From: Legionella beliardensis
Lineage (GTDB): Bacteria > Pseudomonadota > Gammaproteobacteria > Legionellales > Legionellaceae
Direction: 5' to 3'
NCBI RefSeq assembly: GCF_900452395.1
Contig: NZ_UGNV01000001.1
Location: 1,017,501-1,081,500, forward strand
Length of the DNA stretch: 64,000 nucleotides
The translations under genes and the position numbers were made by a program. The notes under the pieces were generated by a model, which did no database searches, was not told the DNA's origin, and was given only the letters and a program-made list of their open reading frames with translations. Of this stretch, positions 1 to 9,405 are shown piece after piece (position 1 is the stretch's first letter; the number at the start of each line of letters is the position of its first letter).

Positions 1-1
1 A

Positions 2-508
2 ATGCGCAATGGAAATGCACAAATTTTTAGTTGGGGTTGGAATGCTGATTACCCTGATCCAGAAAATTTTCTCTTCATGCTCTATGGCGGTAATGGTAAA
101 GTGTTACATGGCGGAGAGAATGCAGCAAATTATGATAATCCTAAATATAATCAATTGTTTAATTTAATGAAAAATCGTCCTAATGATGCTGAGCGACAAA
201 AGTTAATTGATGAGATGGTTGAAATTGTGCGACATGATGCCCCTTGGATTTGGGGAATGAATACGGAAACATTTCTTCTTACGCAACAGTGGATGTCTTT
301 AACTAAGCCAAACACCATAAGTTTAAATTCATTAAAATATATTGCCGTTGATGTGCCTTTACGCAATCAAATGAGGCTTAACTGGAATAAACCTATCATA
401 TGGCCGCTGTTAGCTATATTACTGCTTTTTTTAGTGCTTATTATATTGCCTTTGTTTATAGTTTATAAGCGAATGGAACAACAGCGTGCTAAGAGAATGA
501 ATCTATGA
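2..508 (+). CDS. ABC transporter substrate-binding protein, family 5, C-terminal part
   Basis: This is the C-terminal end of a peptide/nickel-type (SBP_bac_5) solute-binding protein; the gene starts upstream of the window, so the first codon here is not its real start. The visible 168 residues carry the family's late segment (SWGWNADYPDPENF, then the YDNPKYNQL block) and the terminal helix region. Unlike most periplasmic binding proteins it ends in a hydrophobic segment (about residues 130-152) followed by a basic tail, so the protein appears to be anchored to the inner membrane by its C terminus. It overlaps the next permease gene by 4 nt (ATGA), so the genes form one operon. Substrate is probably a short peptide, by family only. 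Confidence 0.85.
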   Translation: MRNGNAQIFSWGWNADYPDPENFLFMLYGGNGKVLHGGENAANYDNPKYNQLFNLMKNRPNDAERQKLIDEMVEIVRHDAPWIWGMNTETFLLTQQWMSLTKPNTISLNSLKYIAVDVPLRNQMRLNWNKPIIWPLLAILLLFLVLIILPLFIVYKRMEQQRAKRMNL

Positions 509-1482
509 TTTATTACTTTATTAGGCGAGTGCTTTATGCACTACCCATTTTATTTGGTATTAATTTAATTACCTTCGCCTTATTTTTTATGGTTAATTCC
601 CCAGACGATATGGCACGTATGCAGCTTGGCCAAAAACATATAAAGCCTGCTGCCATTGCTCAGTGGAAAGAGCAACATGGTTACGATTTACCTCTTTTTT
701 ATAATGATGCCAAGCTAGGCTTACAAAAATTGACCCAAACTCTTTTTTTTCAAAAATCACTTAAATTATTTGCATTTGATTTTGGTATGTCTGATGCAGG
801 ACGAGATATTAGTTTTGATATTTCTCATCGTATGTGGCCAAGCTTAGCTATTGCAGTACCCATTTTGATTTTTGGTATGCTAGTAAATATTGTTTTTGCC
901 ATGGGCATGGCTTTTTTTCGTTCCACTTACCTCGATTTAAGTGGTGTGGTGCTCTGCATTATACTCATGTCCATTTCAAGTCTTTTTTACATTATTGGTG
1001 GTCAATATATTTTTGGTAAAATCCTACGCTGGGTTCCTATTTCTGGTTACGATAATGGCTTAGATAGCTTAAAATTTATTGCCTTGCCAATATTAGTGGC
1101 AATACTAAGTGGTATAGGAGCAGGCTCCAGATGGTATCGTACTTTATTTTTAGAAGAAATGAATAAAGAATACGTTAAAACAGCACGAGCAAAAGGACTC
1201 TCTGAAACACGAATACTTTTTAAGCACATTCTAAAAAACGCGATGTTACCTATTTTAACTGGGGTCGTTGTCATTATCCCATCCTTATTTATGGGAAGTT
1301 TAATCCTTGAGTCTTTTTTTGGCGTACCAGGTTTAGGTAGTTATATTATTGATGCGATTGGGCAGCAAGATTTTGCTATTGTTAGGGCCATGGTTTTTTT
1401 AGGCTCTGTCCTTTATATCATTGGTTTAATTTTAACAGATCTCTCCTATATTTGGGCGGATCCACGGGTAAGGTTGAATTAA
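505..1482 (+). CDS. ABC transporter permease, OppB/DppB type
   Basis: Inner-membrane permease of a peptide-type ABC importer, 325 aa, the usual family length. It begins with the family N-terminal helix (YFIRRVLYALPILFGINLITF) and carries the EAA-type loop that contacts the ATPase (EYVKTARAKGLSETRILFKH, about residues 223-242). About six hydrophobic segments are visible. The start codon overlaps the stop of the binding-protein gene (ATGA) and its stop overlaps the next permease start (TAATG), both signs of translational coupling. No ATPase gene follows in this window, so the ATP-binding subunit is either upstream or encoded elsewhere. Confidence 0.88.
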   Translation: MIYYFIRRVLYALPILFGINLITFALFFMVNSPDDMARMQLGQKHIKPAAIAQWKEQHGYDLPLFYNDAKLGLQKLTQTLFFQKSLKLFAFDFGMSDAGRDISFDISHRMWPSLAIAVPILIFGMLVNIVFAMGMAFFRSTYLDLSGVVLCIILMSISSLFYIIGGQYIFGKILRWVPISGYDNGLDSLKFIALPILVAILSGIGAGSRWYRTLFLEEMNKEYVKTARAKGLSETRILFKHILKNAMLPILTGVVVIIPSLFMGSLILESFFGVPGLGSYIIDAIGQQDFAIVRAMVFLGSVLYIIGLILTDLSYIWADPRVRLN

Positions 1483-2837
1483 TGATAGATTTGTTCTGGA
1501 CCGATCAATGGTTTTTATTTTTGTTAAGTGTAGGTTTTATTTTTTTATTAGTTAGCCTACGCAAAGAACCCGTTAGGCGCTCCTGGCGTTATTTATTTTA
1601 TAATCCTATCGCGGTAAGCGCAGGGATTATTTTATTCTTTTTTCTAAGCATTGGTATTTTAGATTCCATTCACATTCGTACAGTTGATGCAGAAGATAAT
1701 GGCGTGGTAGTTTCTGTTCTAGATAAATTGATTGCACCGGTTGGGCAAATGTATGAAAAAACATACTCAGCACCTTTAGCACTAACATTATATAGTACTG
1801 AAACTGCCATTATTAATGGGCAAGCTAAACAAATTTATCCACGTTTAAAGTATGTGCCAAGCAATATTAAAACGTTTGAAGCGAAACAACAGCTTATTTT
1901 TTATTTATTAAATAAAGCATTTCTGCAAAGCTTAATTGTGTTTGGTATCTTAGTAATACTGGGCTGGTTATTGCATTGGTTATTGTTTGCAAAGAGAAAG
2001 ATTAATTTTAATGCAAGTCTTAATTGTGGCTTAATTACCTTATTTATTTGCCTCTTTTTTTTATTGTCTAGCTACTGGTTATCACGAAACTTTCATCTTT
2101 TTGGTACCGGAAAAATTGGCCAAGATATTTTTTATTATACGATTAAAAGTATTAGGACTGGCCTTATTATTGGTACATTAACCACGCTATTTATGCTGCC
2201 TTTTGCAGTCATACTTGGCATCGCTGCTGGCTATTTTGGCGGTATCATCGATGATGTTATTCAATACATTTATACCACGTTAAGTTCTATACCAGGGGTA
2301 TTACTGATTACCGCCTCGGTGTTATCGATGCAAACTTATATTGCTAATCATCCTGAACAATTTGCAACCCTTGAAGAAAGTGCCGATGCTAGGCTTTTTG
2401 CATTGTGTTTAATCTTAGGAATTACTAGCTGGACTAGTTTATGCCGTATTCTGCGAGCCGAGGCATTGAAGCTTCGGGAAATTGATTTTGTCTTAGCTGC
2501 AAAAGCATTAGGTAGTAGCGCTTGGCGAATTCTTTATAAACATTTATTGCCCAATGTAATGCCCATTGTATTAATTAATTTGGTATTGGATTTTAGTTTT
2601 TTAGTATTAGCAGAAGCCGTTTTATCTTATGTTGGTGTTGGTGTATCGCCCATGACGATTAGTTGGGGAAATATGATTAATGGTGCGCGCTTAGAATTAG
2701 CACGTGAGCCTATCGTATGGTGGCCGATGATGGCAGCTTTTCTATTTATGTTTATTTTAGTGCTCGCTAGTAATTTATTTGCTGATGCAGTTCGCGAGGC
2801 ATTTGATCCGCATCGTGTTCAGGGGAAAAACGTCTAA
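1482..2837 (+). CDS. ABC transporter permease, OppC/YejE type
   Basis: Second permease of the peptide-type importer. I place the start at the ATG that overlaps the previous stop (TAATG at 1480-1484), giving 451 aa; the frame is open 10 codons further upstream but that would force a long overlap. The EAA loop is visible (EIDFVLAAKALGSSAWRILYKH, about residues 325-346) and the C terminus ends with the common DPHRVQ-like tail. It is longer than typical OppC (about 300 aa) because of an extended N-terminal half with extra hydrophobic segments and a soluble loop (about residues 65-150), as in YejE-like permeases. No ATPase gene follows. Confidence 0.85.
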   Translation: MIDLFWTDQWFLFLLSVGFIFLLVSLRKEPVRRSWRYLFYNPIAVSAGIILFFFLSIGILDSIHIRTVDAEDNGVVVSVLDKLIAPVGQMYEKTYSAPLALTLYSTETAIINGQAKQIYPRLKYVPSNIKTFEAKQQLIFYLLNKAFLQSLIVFGILVILGWLLHWLLFAKRKINFNASLNCGLITLFICLFFLLSSYWLSRNFHLFGTGKIGQDIFYYTIKSIRTGLIIGTLTTLFMLPFAVILGIAAGYFGGIIDDVIQYIYTTLSSIPGVLLITASVLSMQTYIANHPEQFATLEESADARLFALCLILGITSWTSLCRILRAEALKLREIDFVLAAKALGSSAWRILYKHLLPNVMPIVLINLVLDFSFLVLAEAVLSYVGVGVSPMTISWGNMINGARLELAREPIVWWPMMAAFLFMFILVLASNLFADAVREAFDPHRVQGKNV

Positions 2838-2971
2838 TTAATGCTGGTTTAACAGATGATATTTGTTTAGCGGCTCAAACACTATTTCATTGCTTTTAGG
2901 TTGAACTCGCGTTAATTAGCTTCTTTTTGTGTTACTATGAGAAGATTAATTTTAACTAAAAAGGTGATCCT

Positions 2972-3322
2972 ATGCGTTCGATTCTTTCATTAATAATGAT
3001 TGTGTTTCTCTCGTTTGGCTTGGTTGTTAATGAAGCAGCAGCTAAGCGATTTGGCGGTGGCCGTGCCATAGGATTTCCTCGTTCAACGAGTTCTTATAAT
3101 AAAGCATCACCGAAGCAATCTTATGTCAAGCAAAATACAGCAAGCCGGTGGCGAAGTGGGTTAACAGGTTTTTTACTCGGTGGATTATTAGCTAGCCTTT
3201 TCTTTGGGCACGGGTTTGGCAGTGCTCTTTTTTCATGGTTGATATTGATAGGACTCGCGTTAGTTATAGTACGCTTATTTCGCCGGCCACGTAATCACAA
3301 TAACCCACGGGATTGGCACTAA
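2972..3322 (+). CDS. small exported membrane protein resembling a Tim44-like N terminus
   Basis: A 116-aa protein with a clear signal peptide (hydrophobic core about residues 5-18, cleavage likely after the AAA at about 22-24), a Gly/Ser-rich linker beginning RFGGGRAIG, and two adjacent hydrophobic segments (about 62-79 and 83-102) followed by an Arg-rich tail. This order is that of the first part of bacterial Tim44-like proteins, but the soluble Tim44/MlaC-like lumen domain that normally follows is absent: the frame stops right after the basic tail. A Shine-Dalgarno site (AAAGGTGAT) precedes the ATG. It could be a shortened paralog or an independent short family; function unknown. Confidence 0.7.
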   Translation: MRSILSLIMIVFLSFGLVVNEAAAKRFGGGRAIGFPRSTSSYNKASPKQSYVKQNTASRWRSGLTGFLLGGLLASLFFGHGFGSALFSWLILIGLALVIVRLFRRPRNHNNPRDWH

Positions 3323-3391
3323 TCAGAAGCGGGAGCATGAGCAATCTCTTGTCTAAATGCACAGCCTGCCTTTAAATCTAAGTGAATAGGA

Positions 3392-4039
3392 ATGGATGCT
3401 ATTATATTTACAGGCTTTATTGGATTTATCGTTGCCATTTGTGTAGGAATAGGGGAATTTCTTTTGCATTTTAATGCAAAAGACGATAGGTCGCAGGAGC
3501 CTTATCAGTTTATGCGCACTATTCCTAGGCGGCGGTTAACGGCAGGCCATTTCATTAGTGTGTTAATCGCTCCCCTTTACTTAATCGGATTTTGGCATTT
3601 TTATAAAATGCTAGAACCCGGTGGTGGCTTTTTACCACTTGCTGTTGCAGGGTTAGCAGGTTATAGCTTGATTATGGATATGGCTTGGCTTAGCTCTAGA
3701 GCTATGCTTGGTGCAATCATGCAAGGTCAAAAGAAATTGACCAATCTAACAGATGTTATTCGTGCCTATCGGCTTTATGGGGAAACGCTACTAGAAATTG
3801 TTCGCTTTGTAATGCAAGTGATGTCTGTTGGTTTTATCTATTTAGTATGGCAGGGCGCTACCTACTATCCAACTTGGATGATTGTTTTTAATCCAATTTT
3901 AATTTTAGCAGCACTATCTATTTTATATGCGGTTTTCCCTAAAGTAGGAAAATATTTAATGCCTGGTGCTTTGCATATAAATTATGCCATCTTTTTCGCT
4001 CTATCAACCTATTTTGCAATACGCTTAAAAGTAGGATAG
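3392..4039 (+). CDS. polytopic membrane protein of unknown function
   Basis: A 215-aa integral membrane protein with about six hydrophobic segments (first about residues 3-24, last about 190-210). I do not recognise the family with certainty. A conserved-looking hydrophilic loop, RRRLTAGHFISV (about 46-57), follows the first segment, and an acidic/basic loop with LTDVIRAYRLYGE lies in the middle. The start is the ATG after TAGGA at 3386-3390. It stands alone between a small membrane protein and a repeat-filled spacer. Probably a real conserved gene because the long frame is hydrophobic throughout and has normal local codon use. Confidence 0.65.
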   Translation: MDAIIFTGFIGFIVAICVGIGEFLLHFNAKDDRSQEPYQFMRTIPRRRLTAGHFISVLIAPLYLIGFWHFYKMLEPGGGFLPLAVAGLAGYSLIMDMAWLSSRAMLGAIMQGQKKLTNLTDVIRAYRLYGETLLEIVRFVMQVMSVGFIYLVWQGATYYPTWMIVFNPILILAALSILYAVFPKVGKYLMPGALHINYAIFFALSTYFAIRLKVG

Positions 4040-4566
4040 CTGATGGCTATAAATATTAACCTGCATTGTGTCAATTAGTAATTAGATAGTTAATAAGCCA
4101 GGCAATTTTAATCTTTTTAATAGGATTTAGGGACGGGCCCCTCTTATTTAGCACATTACCTAAAATGATAAGTAATATTAGATAAGCATTGTTGCATGGA
4201 TAAATAAGTAATCAAAGCGACCTTGTAGCCCGGCTGCTAGCAGCCGGGCTCGGTTAGCTAAACTAAGATTTAATCCCCGCTTGCTTGCAACCGGGCTACG
4301 ATAGCTGGGGTGGTTGCTAAAACACTCTGTCATTGCGAACCTTTACGCCGTAAAGGTAAAGCAATCCAGATCGGTGCTCCTTACCACACCCGACCTGGAT
4401 TGCTTCGCTTCGCTCGCAAAGACTTAACTCATCTAGCTTGGCTTTCTTCTACGCAACAATGCCTGTTAAGTATGATCGAAATATTTAATCTATTTAAGCT
4501 AATGACTGCTATTAATAGTGCAAATTGAATTTTATTAAATCATTCTATTGATTATTCATTAATACC
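4040..4566. repeat. gene-free spacer with two palindromic repeat elements
   Basis: No convincing gene lies here. The left element (4225-4299) contains a perfect 24-bp palindrome at 4227-4250 (AGCCCGGCTGC and its complement around a TAGC-type centre), with a further copy of the outer CCGGGCTAC arm at 4291-4299. The right element (4329-4433) is an imperfect inverted repeat: GTCATTGCGA and GCAATCCAGATCGG on the left answer GACCTGGATTGC and CTCGCAAAGAC on the right. A short frame through it is a translation of the repeat and was not called. Confidence 0.7.
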
Positions 4567-5220
4567 TTAAAATTCTTTAGCCACGGCGAATGTATTATCA
4601 CCATTATTTTTAAGAAGAAATCTTTTTGCGCTATGAGCATTTTGATTAAATGCATTTGGTTTTTTAAAATAAGTAGGCTTAACGTAGGTTATGATTAAGT
4701 CAACCACACTTTTTCTTAAATCAGCAAGCGCAATTGCAATAGGTATAAAATCTTTATCAATAGGTATATTAAGCTTTTGCATGGTAAATTGACCTTGTTG
4801 ATTTTCATAAAAGTAAAGTCCGCTATGACGTGCTAAGAATAAATCGTCTAAGCCATCGCCATTTGCATCTATTGCCATTGCACAATAGGTAGCGTCCTCG
4901 GCTAGTTTAGAAAAAGTTAATTCATGTGTCACTTCTAAAAAATTTTCACCTTGAAAAAGAAATACTCTATCCATTTGATTAGGCTTGCCACCTATAAACA
5001 AATAAGTGTCCCCTTGTCCTTTTAAATCAAAGATAGCAGAACCGATGAAAGGAAGTGTAGGTTTGTTGATTTGATAATTTGAATTATTGGCTGATGGTGC
5101 TTTAAGTGGTACTGAGTATGAGTGTTGCTCATTTTTAGTTCGGATAAATTTTCTCAATAAAAATGCTTCTAGTGAAATGATAATAAGGGCGATAATAATT
5201 TTTATCATTACAATTATCAT
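4567..5220 (-). CDS. membrane-anchored FG-GAP/VCBS-like protein, probably truncated
   Basis: 217 aa from the ATG at 5220 (the frame also has a TTG at 5238 with no better ribosome site). A single N-terminal hydrophobic anchor (about residues 2-20) is followed by a domain with calcium-binding-type FG-GAP/VCBS features: IDANGDGLDDLFLARH and a later NNGDNTF element just before the stop. Proteins of this kind usually continue through several more repeats, whereas this one stops about 8 residues into a new repeat, so it may be the N-terminal remnant of a longer extracytoplasmic protein. It is flanked on both sides by repeat-rich spacer, consistent with local decay or rearrangement. Confidence 0.55.
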   Translation of the reverse strand: MIIVMIKIIIALIIISLEAFLLRKFIRTKNEQHSYSVPLKAPSANNSNYQINKPTLPFIGSAIFDLKGQGDTYLFIGGKPNQMDRVFLFQGENFLEVTHELTFSKLAEDATYCAMAIDANGDGLDDLFLARHSGLYFYENQQGQFTMQKLNIPIDKDFIPIAIALADLRKSVVDLIITYVKPTYFKKPNAFNQNAHSAKRFLLKNNGDNTFAVAKEF

Positions 5221-5238
5221 GAGTTTCTCGCAAATCAA

Positions 5239-5933
5239 TTTGTATTAATCTTGTAATATTACTATAACTCGATTCCATTACTTTGATGAATAAAGAATAC
5301 AAAATGACTGTCATTGCGAATAACGTGAAGCAATCTAGCATGTAGCCTGGGTGAAACAAAGTGAAACCCAGGTTTAGGCCCTCTGGGCCTGCGCCTAAGC
5401 TAAGTTTATTTAGTATGAATAAATCACAACCAAATTACCACGGCGTGTCTGCGGTATCCAGTGAAATGGCACTCAGGGTGTGGATACCGTAGACACGCCG
5501 CGGTATTTCGGACTGGAGTAGATAAAGCTAGTTAATGCTGTCTTAAAAAAAAACAAAAAAACTTTTAATGAAATTGTTACTTACTTTTAAAAACAGCAAG
5601 TAGCCTGAGTGAAACGACGTGAAACCCGGGTTTCAGTCCTTTGTACTTGCACTCAGGCCATGTTAGTTTAAGTAAAAATTGGCAAAATTGTGCAATCAAC
5701 CATAACAAATTTTATAGCTTTTTTATAGTTAAAATAATGAATTGTAATTGAACAATAATTTTTCTTAATTCTACAAAGAAAGGGTACCCAGACCTACTAG
5801 GATTCATTACAATAGGTAAGCGAGTTTGGCAGAAAGTTACCTTCTTTTATTCAAACTCACATTTAATGAGCTGAAATTTAGTTTACTGTTAAATCGACCT
5901 TCTATCTGGTTATAATTTGGGATTAATGCTCTT
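5239..5933. repeat. repeat-rich spacer upstream of dnaE
   Basis: No gene is supported. The spacer contains, in order: a TGTCATTGCGA...GAAGCAATCTAGC half-element (5310-5340) related to the element at 4329; a roughly 60-bp module with GTGAAACCCAGG (5344-5402); a roughly 190-bp module (5402-5590) with inverted ACCACGGCGTG / CGCCGCGGTATTTCGG arms and a poly-A/poly-T-rich end; and a second copy of the 60-bp module (5591-5665). The 190-bp module recurs at 20217-20410 and the 60-bp module recurs inverted at 20155-20216. A TATAAT hexamer at 5911-5916 may belong to the dnaE promoter. Confidence 0.7.
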
Positions 5934-8900
5934 ATGCGCTCGCAGTTTGTTCATCTACGTTTACACACTGAATTTTCTTTAGTTGATGGATTAGTTTGTA
6001 TTAAGCCCTTGATGAAAGCAGTTGTTAATCGGGGCATGAATGCTATTGCTATCACGGATTTTTGTAATTTATTTGCAGCAGTTAAAGTATTTAAAGCAGC
6101 AGTAGAGCATGGTATTAAGCCCCTTATTGGCAGTGATTTGCTCTGTCATTTTCAAGATCAGCCTACCATAAATTCTTCTCTTTTATTGCTTTGTCAAAAT
6201 AATGACGGCTATCGCAACTTAACCTGTTTAATTTCAAAAGCCTATCAGGAAGGACAACATCAAGGTGAACCGCGTATTCAATATGAATGGTTGGCTGATT
6301 TTTCTGAAGGTTTAATTGTGCTGTCAGGTGGTTGTAAAGGTGTTATCGGTAAAGCCTTATTGGCTGATGATAAGGCACAAGCTTATGAGTTAGCTCGTTA
6401 TTTTTCTAATTTATTCCCTAATCGTTTTTATCTAGAAATACAAAGAACGGGTAGGAAAGATGAAGCGCTTTATAATGAACAAATACTACAAATTGCCGAG
6501 GAATTACACTTACCCATTGTCGCTACCAATGATGTGCGCTTTATCAATCAGGATGATTTTGACGCCCATGAAGCACGAGTATGTATCCGTCAGGGCTGTA
6601 CCTTAGCCGATCCAAGACGTTCACAAGACTATAGTGCGCAGCAATATTTGCGCTCAGCAGAGGATATGGTTGCTTTATTTAAAGACTTACCACAAGCTAT
6701 ACAAAATACGGTACAAATTAGTCAGCGTTGTACCGTTAAATTAGATTTAGGCAATAACTTCTTACCCACTTTCCCTATTCCTGCGAATTTTACTGTTGAG
6801 AGTTATTTATCGCAATTATCTAAAAATGGATTAGAAGAACGCTTGGCGATTATTTTTCGTGATCACGCGCCTGAGGAAGTGAATATTAAGCGTATCCCTT
6901 ATGATAAACGGTTACAAGTAGAGTTAGATGTCATTAATAACATGGGTTTCCCAGGTTATTTTTTAATTGTTGCTGATTTCATTCAATGGGCAAAGCAAAA
7001 TGGTGTACCGGTTGGCCCAGGTCGGGGTTCTGGAGCCGGTTCTCTTGTAGCTTATGCACTTAAAATAACTGACCTTGATCCACTGCTTTATGAATTACTC
7101 TTTGAACGTTTTCTAAACCCTGAACGGGTATCCATGCCTGACTTTGATATTGATTTTTGCATGGAAGGCCGTGATAGGGTGATTGATTATGTCGCCGAAA
7201 AATATGGCAGGCAAAGTGTTTCGCAAATTATTACGTTTGGTACGATGGCTGCCAAAGCGGTGGTGCGTGATGTGGGACGGGTTTTAGGGCATCCCTATGG
7301 CTTTGTTGATAAAATAGCTAAATTAATTCCTTTTGAAATTGGCATTACGCTTGAAAAAGCGCTACAGGATGAAGAAGAACTGCGGGTGCGTTATCAAGAT
7401 GAGGACGACGTTAAAGAGCTTATTGATCTTGCTTTAAAATTAGAAGGAATTACGCGCAATGCAGGTAAGCATGCAGGTGGGGTAGTTATTGCACCATCGA
7501 AACTAACTGATTTTACTGCTATTTATTGTGAAGAAGGTTCTCAACAAATAGTGAGTCAGTTTGATAAAGATGACGTTGAGGCAGTTGGTTTAGTTAAGTT
7601 TGATTTTCTAGGGTTACGTACTTTAACGATTATCGATTGGGCGCTTAAAATTGTTAATCAGCAAAAAAGGGATAATCAAGAAGAAGAAGTTGATATTACC
7701 TTAATTCCTACAGATGATACGGCTACCTTTAATTTACTGAAGGCATGTCAAACGACAGCCGTGTTTCAATTAGAATCCCGGGGGATGAAAGAGTTAATTA
7801 ATCGCCTGCAGCCTGATTGTTTTGAAGACATTATCGCGTTGGTTGCGCTGTTTCGGCCTGGGCCTTTGCAATCAGGCATGGTCGATGACTTTATTGATCG
7901 TAAGCATGGGCGGGCTAAAGTTGAATATCCACATCCTGATCTTGAATCTATTTTAAAGCCTACTTATGGTGTTATTTTATACCAAGAGCAGGTCATGCAA
8001 ATTGCTCAGGTTTTGGCAAATTATACTCTAGGGGCTGCCGATTTATTACGTCGCGCCATGGGTAAGAAAAAACCAGAAGAAATGGCCAAGCAGCGGGCTA
8101 TTTTTACAGATGGTGCTGTCGCACGTGGTGTAGCTAAAGACACAGCAACTTATATTTTTGATTTAATGGAAAAATTTGCGGGTTACGGTTTTAATAAATC
8201 ACATTCTGCAGCTTACGCGCTTGTAGCTTATCAAACAGCATGGTTAAAAGCCCATTATCCTGCTGCCTTTATGGCGGCCGTCTTATCTTCTGATATGGAT
8301 AACACAGACAAAGTCGTTAATTTCATTAATGAAAGCAAGCAGATGAATTTAAACGTGTTACCACCGTCAGTTAATCTATCTAATTTCACGTTTACCGTTA
8401 CTAAAGATCAAACGATCCTATATGGCTTAGGGGCTATCAAAGGGGTTGGTGAATCAGCAATTAATTGTATTGTAAATGAAAGACTAGAGGGCCCTTATAA
8501 AAGCTTATTTGATTTTTGCCGGCGCCTTGATTTGCGTAAAGTGAATCGTCGCGTTTTAGAGGCATTAATTAAAAGCGGTGCTATGGATGATTGGCAAATT
8601 GAGCGCTCGGTACTGTTTGAGTCGTTAGAAAAAGCACTAAGAATGGCTGATAAAATACAACAAAATCAGTCAACGGGGCAAGCTGATTTATTTTCTTTGT
8701 TTGAAGAATCAGCGCGAGAAGAGGAAGATTATTGCGAGTGCAAACCTTGGCCCTCCTCACAAAGATTAGATGGCGAGAAAGAAACATTAGGATTTTATTT
8801 AACGGGTCATCCAGCTGCGCAGTACATGGAAGAGCTTAAAAATTACACCACGCCAATGATTCGTTTAAATACTTCCTCGGCTAAAAAAGCCTGTATATGT

Positions 8901-9380
8901 GGTCTTATTGTTTCTTTAAAACGGATTATTACGAAACGTGGTAAGAAATTAATTATTACGTCATTAGAGGATGCAACGGGTAAAGTTGATGTTGTTATTT
9001 TTTCCGAAGTTTATGAGGCGTTAGCAGCACCACTACAAGTAGGTCAAATGCTAATTGCTGAAGGTGAAATAGGGCATGATGAATTCAGTGGCAATGCGAG
9101 AATGACTGCCAGCCAGCTTTATTCTATTGCAGAGGCGCGTACGCGTTTTGCTAATTCTTTAGTGCTTTCAATAAGCGAAAAGGATAAAGCAATGATGTCA
9201 TCTGTTAAAGCTATTTTATCTGCTAATCGTGGTCATTGTGCCGTACAAATTAAATATTTAAATGAAAAAGCACAGGCTTTACTGAATTTACCGCAGCAAT
9301 GGTGGATAATACCAACTGATGAAGCTATTAATTCGTTGGTTGATATTTTAGGAACAGACCATGTCATTTTAAACTATTAA
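5934..9380 (+). CDS. dnaE: DNA polymerase III alpha subunit
   Basis: Catalytic subunit of the replicative polymerase, 1148 aa, close to the usual DnaE length (about 1160). The N-terminal PHP domain begins at HLRLHTEFSLVDG (about residues 6-18). The polymerase active-site aspartates are visible in PDFDIDF (D403 and D405) and KFDFLG (D557), and the substrate-binding signature GPGRGSGAGSLVAY lies at about 362-375. The C-terminal part carries the helix-hairpin-helix region (GLGAIKGVGE), an OB-fold (CGLIVSLKRIITKRGKK) and the tau-binding end. The start ATG is preceded by GGGATTA. The gene seems complete and ordinary. Confidence 0.97.
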   Translation: MRSQFVHLRLHTEFSLVDGLVCIKPLMKAVVNRGMNAIAITDFCNLFAAVKVFKAAVEHGIKPLIGSDLLCHFQDQPTINSSLLLLCQNNDGYRNLTCLISKAYQEGQHQGEPRIQYEWLADFSEGLIVLSGGCKGVIGKALLADDKAQAYELARYFSNLFPNRFYLEIQRTGRKDEALYNEQILQIAEELHLPIVATNDVRFINQDDFDAHEARVCIRQGCTLADPRRSQDYSAQQYLRSAEDMVALFKDLPQAIQNTVQISQRCTVKLDLGNNFLPTFPIPANFTVESYLSQLSKNGLEERLAIIFRDHAPEEVNIKRIPYDKRLQVELDVINNMGFPGYFLIVADFIQWAKQNGVPVGPGRGSGAGSLVAYALKITDLDPLLYELLFERFLNPERVSMPDFDIDFCMEGRDRVIDYVAEKYGRQSVSQIITFGTMAAKAVVRDVGRVLGHPYGFVDKIAKLIPFEIGITLEKALQDEEELRVRYQDEDDVKELIDLALKLEGITRNAGKHAGGVVIAPSKLTDFTAIYCEEGSQQIVSQFDKDDVEAVGLVKFDFLGLRTLTIIDWALKIVNQQKRDNQEEEVDITLIPTDDTATFNLLKACQTTAVFQLESRGMKELINRLQPDCFEDIIALVALFRPGPLQSGMVDDFIDRKHGRAKVEYPHPDLESILKPTYGVILYQEQVMQIAQVLANYTLGAADLLRRAMGKKKPEEMAKQRAIFTDGAVARGVAKDTATYIFDLMEKFAGYGFNKSHSAAYALVAYQTAWLKAHYPAAFMAAVLSSDMDNTDKVVNFINESKQMNLNVLPPSVNLSNFTFTVTKDQTILYGLGAIKGVGESAINCIVNERLEGPYKSLFDFCRRLDLRKVNRRVLEALIKSGAMDDWQIERSVLFESLEKALRMADKIQQNQSTGQADLFSLFEESAREEEDYCECKPWPSSQRLDGEKETLGFYLTGHPAAQYMEELKNYTTPMIRLNTSSAKKACICGLIVSLKRIITKRGKKLIITSLEDATGKVDVVIFSEVYEALAAPLQVGQMLIAEGEIGHDEFSGNARMTASQLYSIAEARTRFANSLVLSISEKDKAMMSSVKAILSANRGHCAVQIKYLNEKAQALLNLPQQWWIIPTDEAINSLVDILGTDHVILNY

Positions 9381-9405
9381 CATCCATTAGAAGGATTTTG
9401 AGACT

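Noticed and set aside
4310-4528. 72-aa protein in the spacer after the membrane-protein gene
   Set aside because: Most of it is a translation of the CATTGCGA/GCAATCC inverted repeat.
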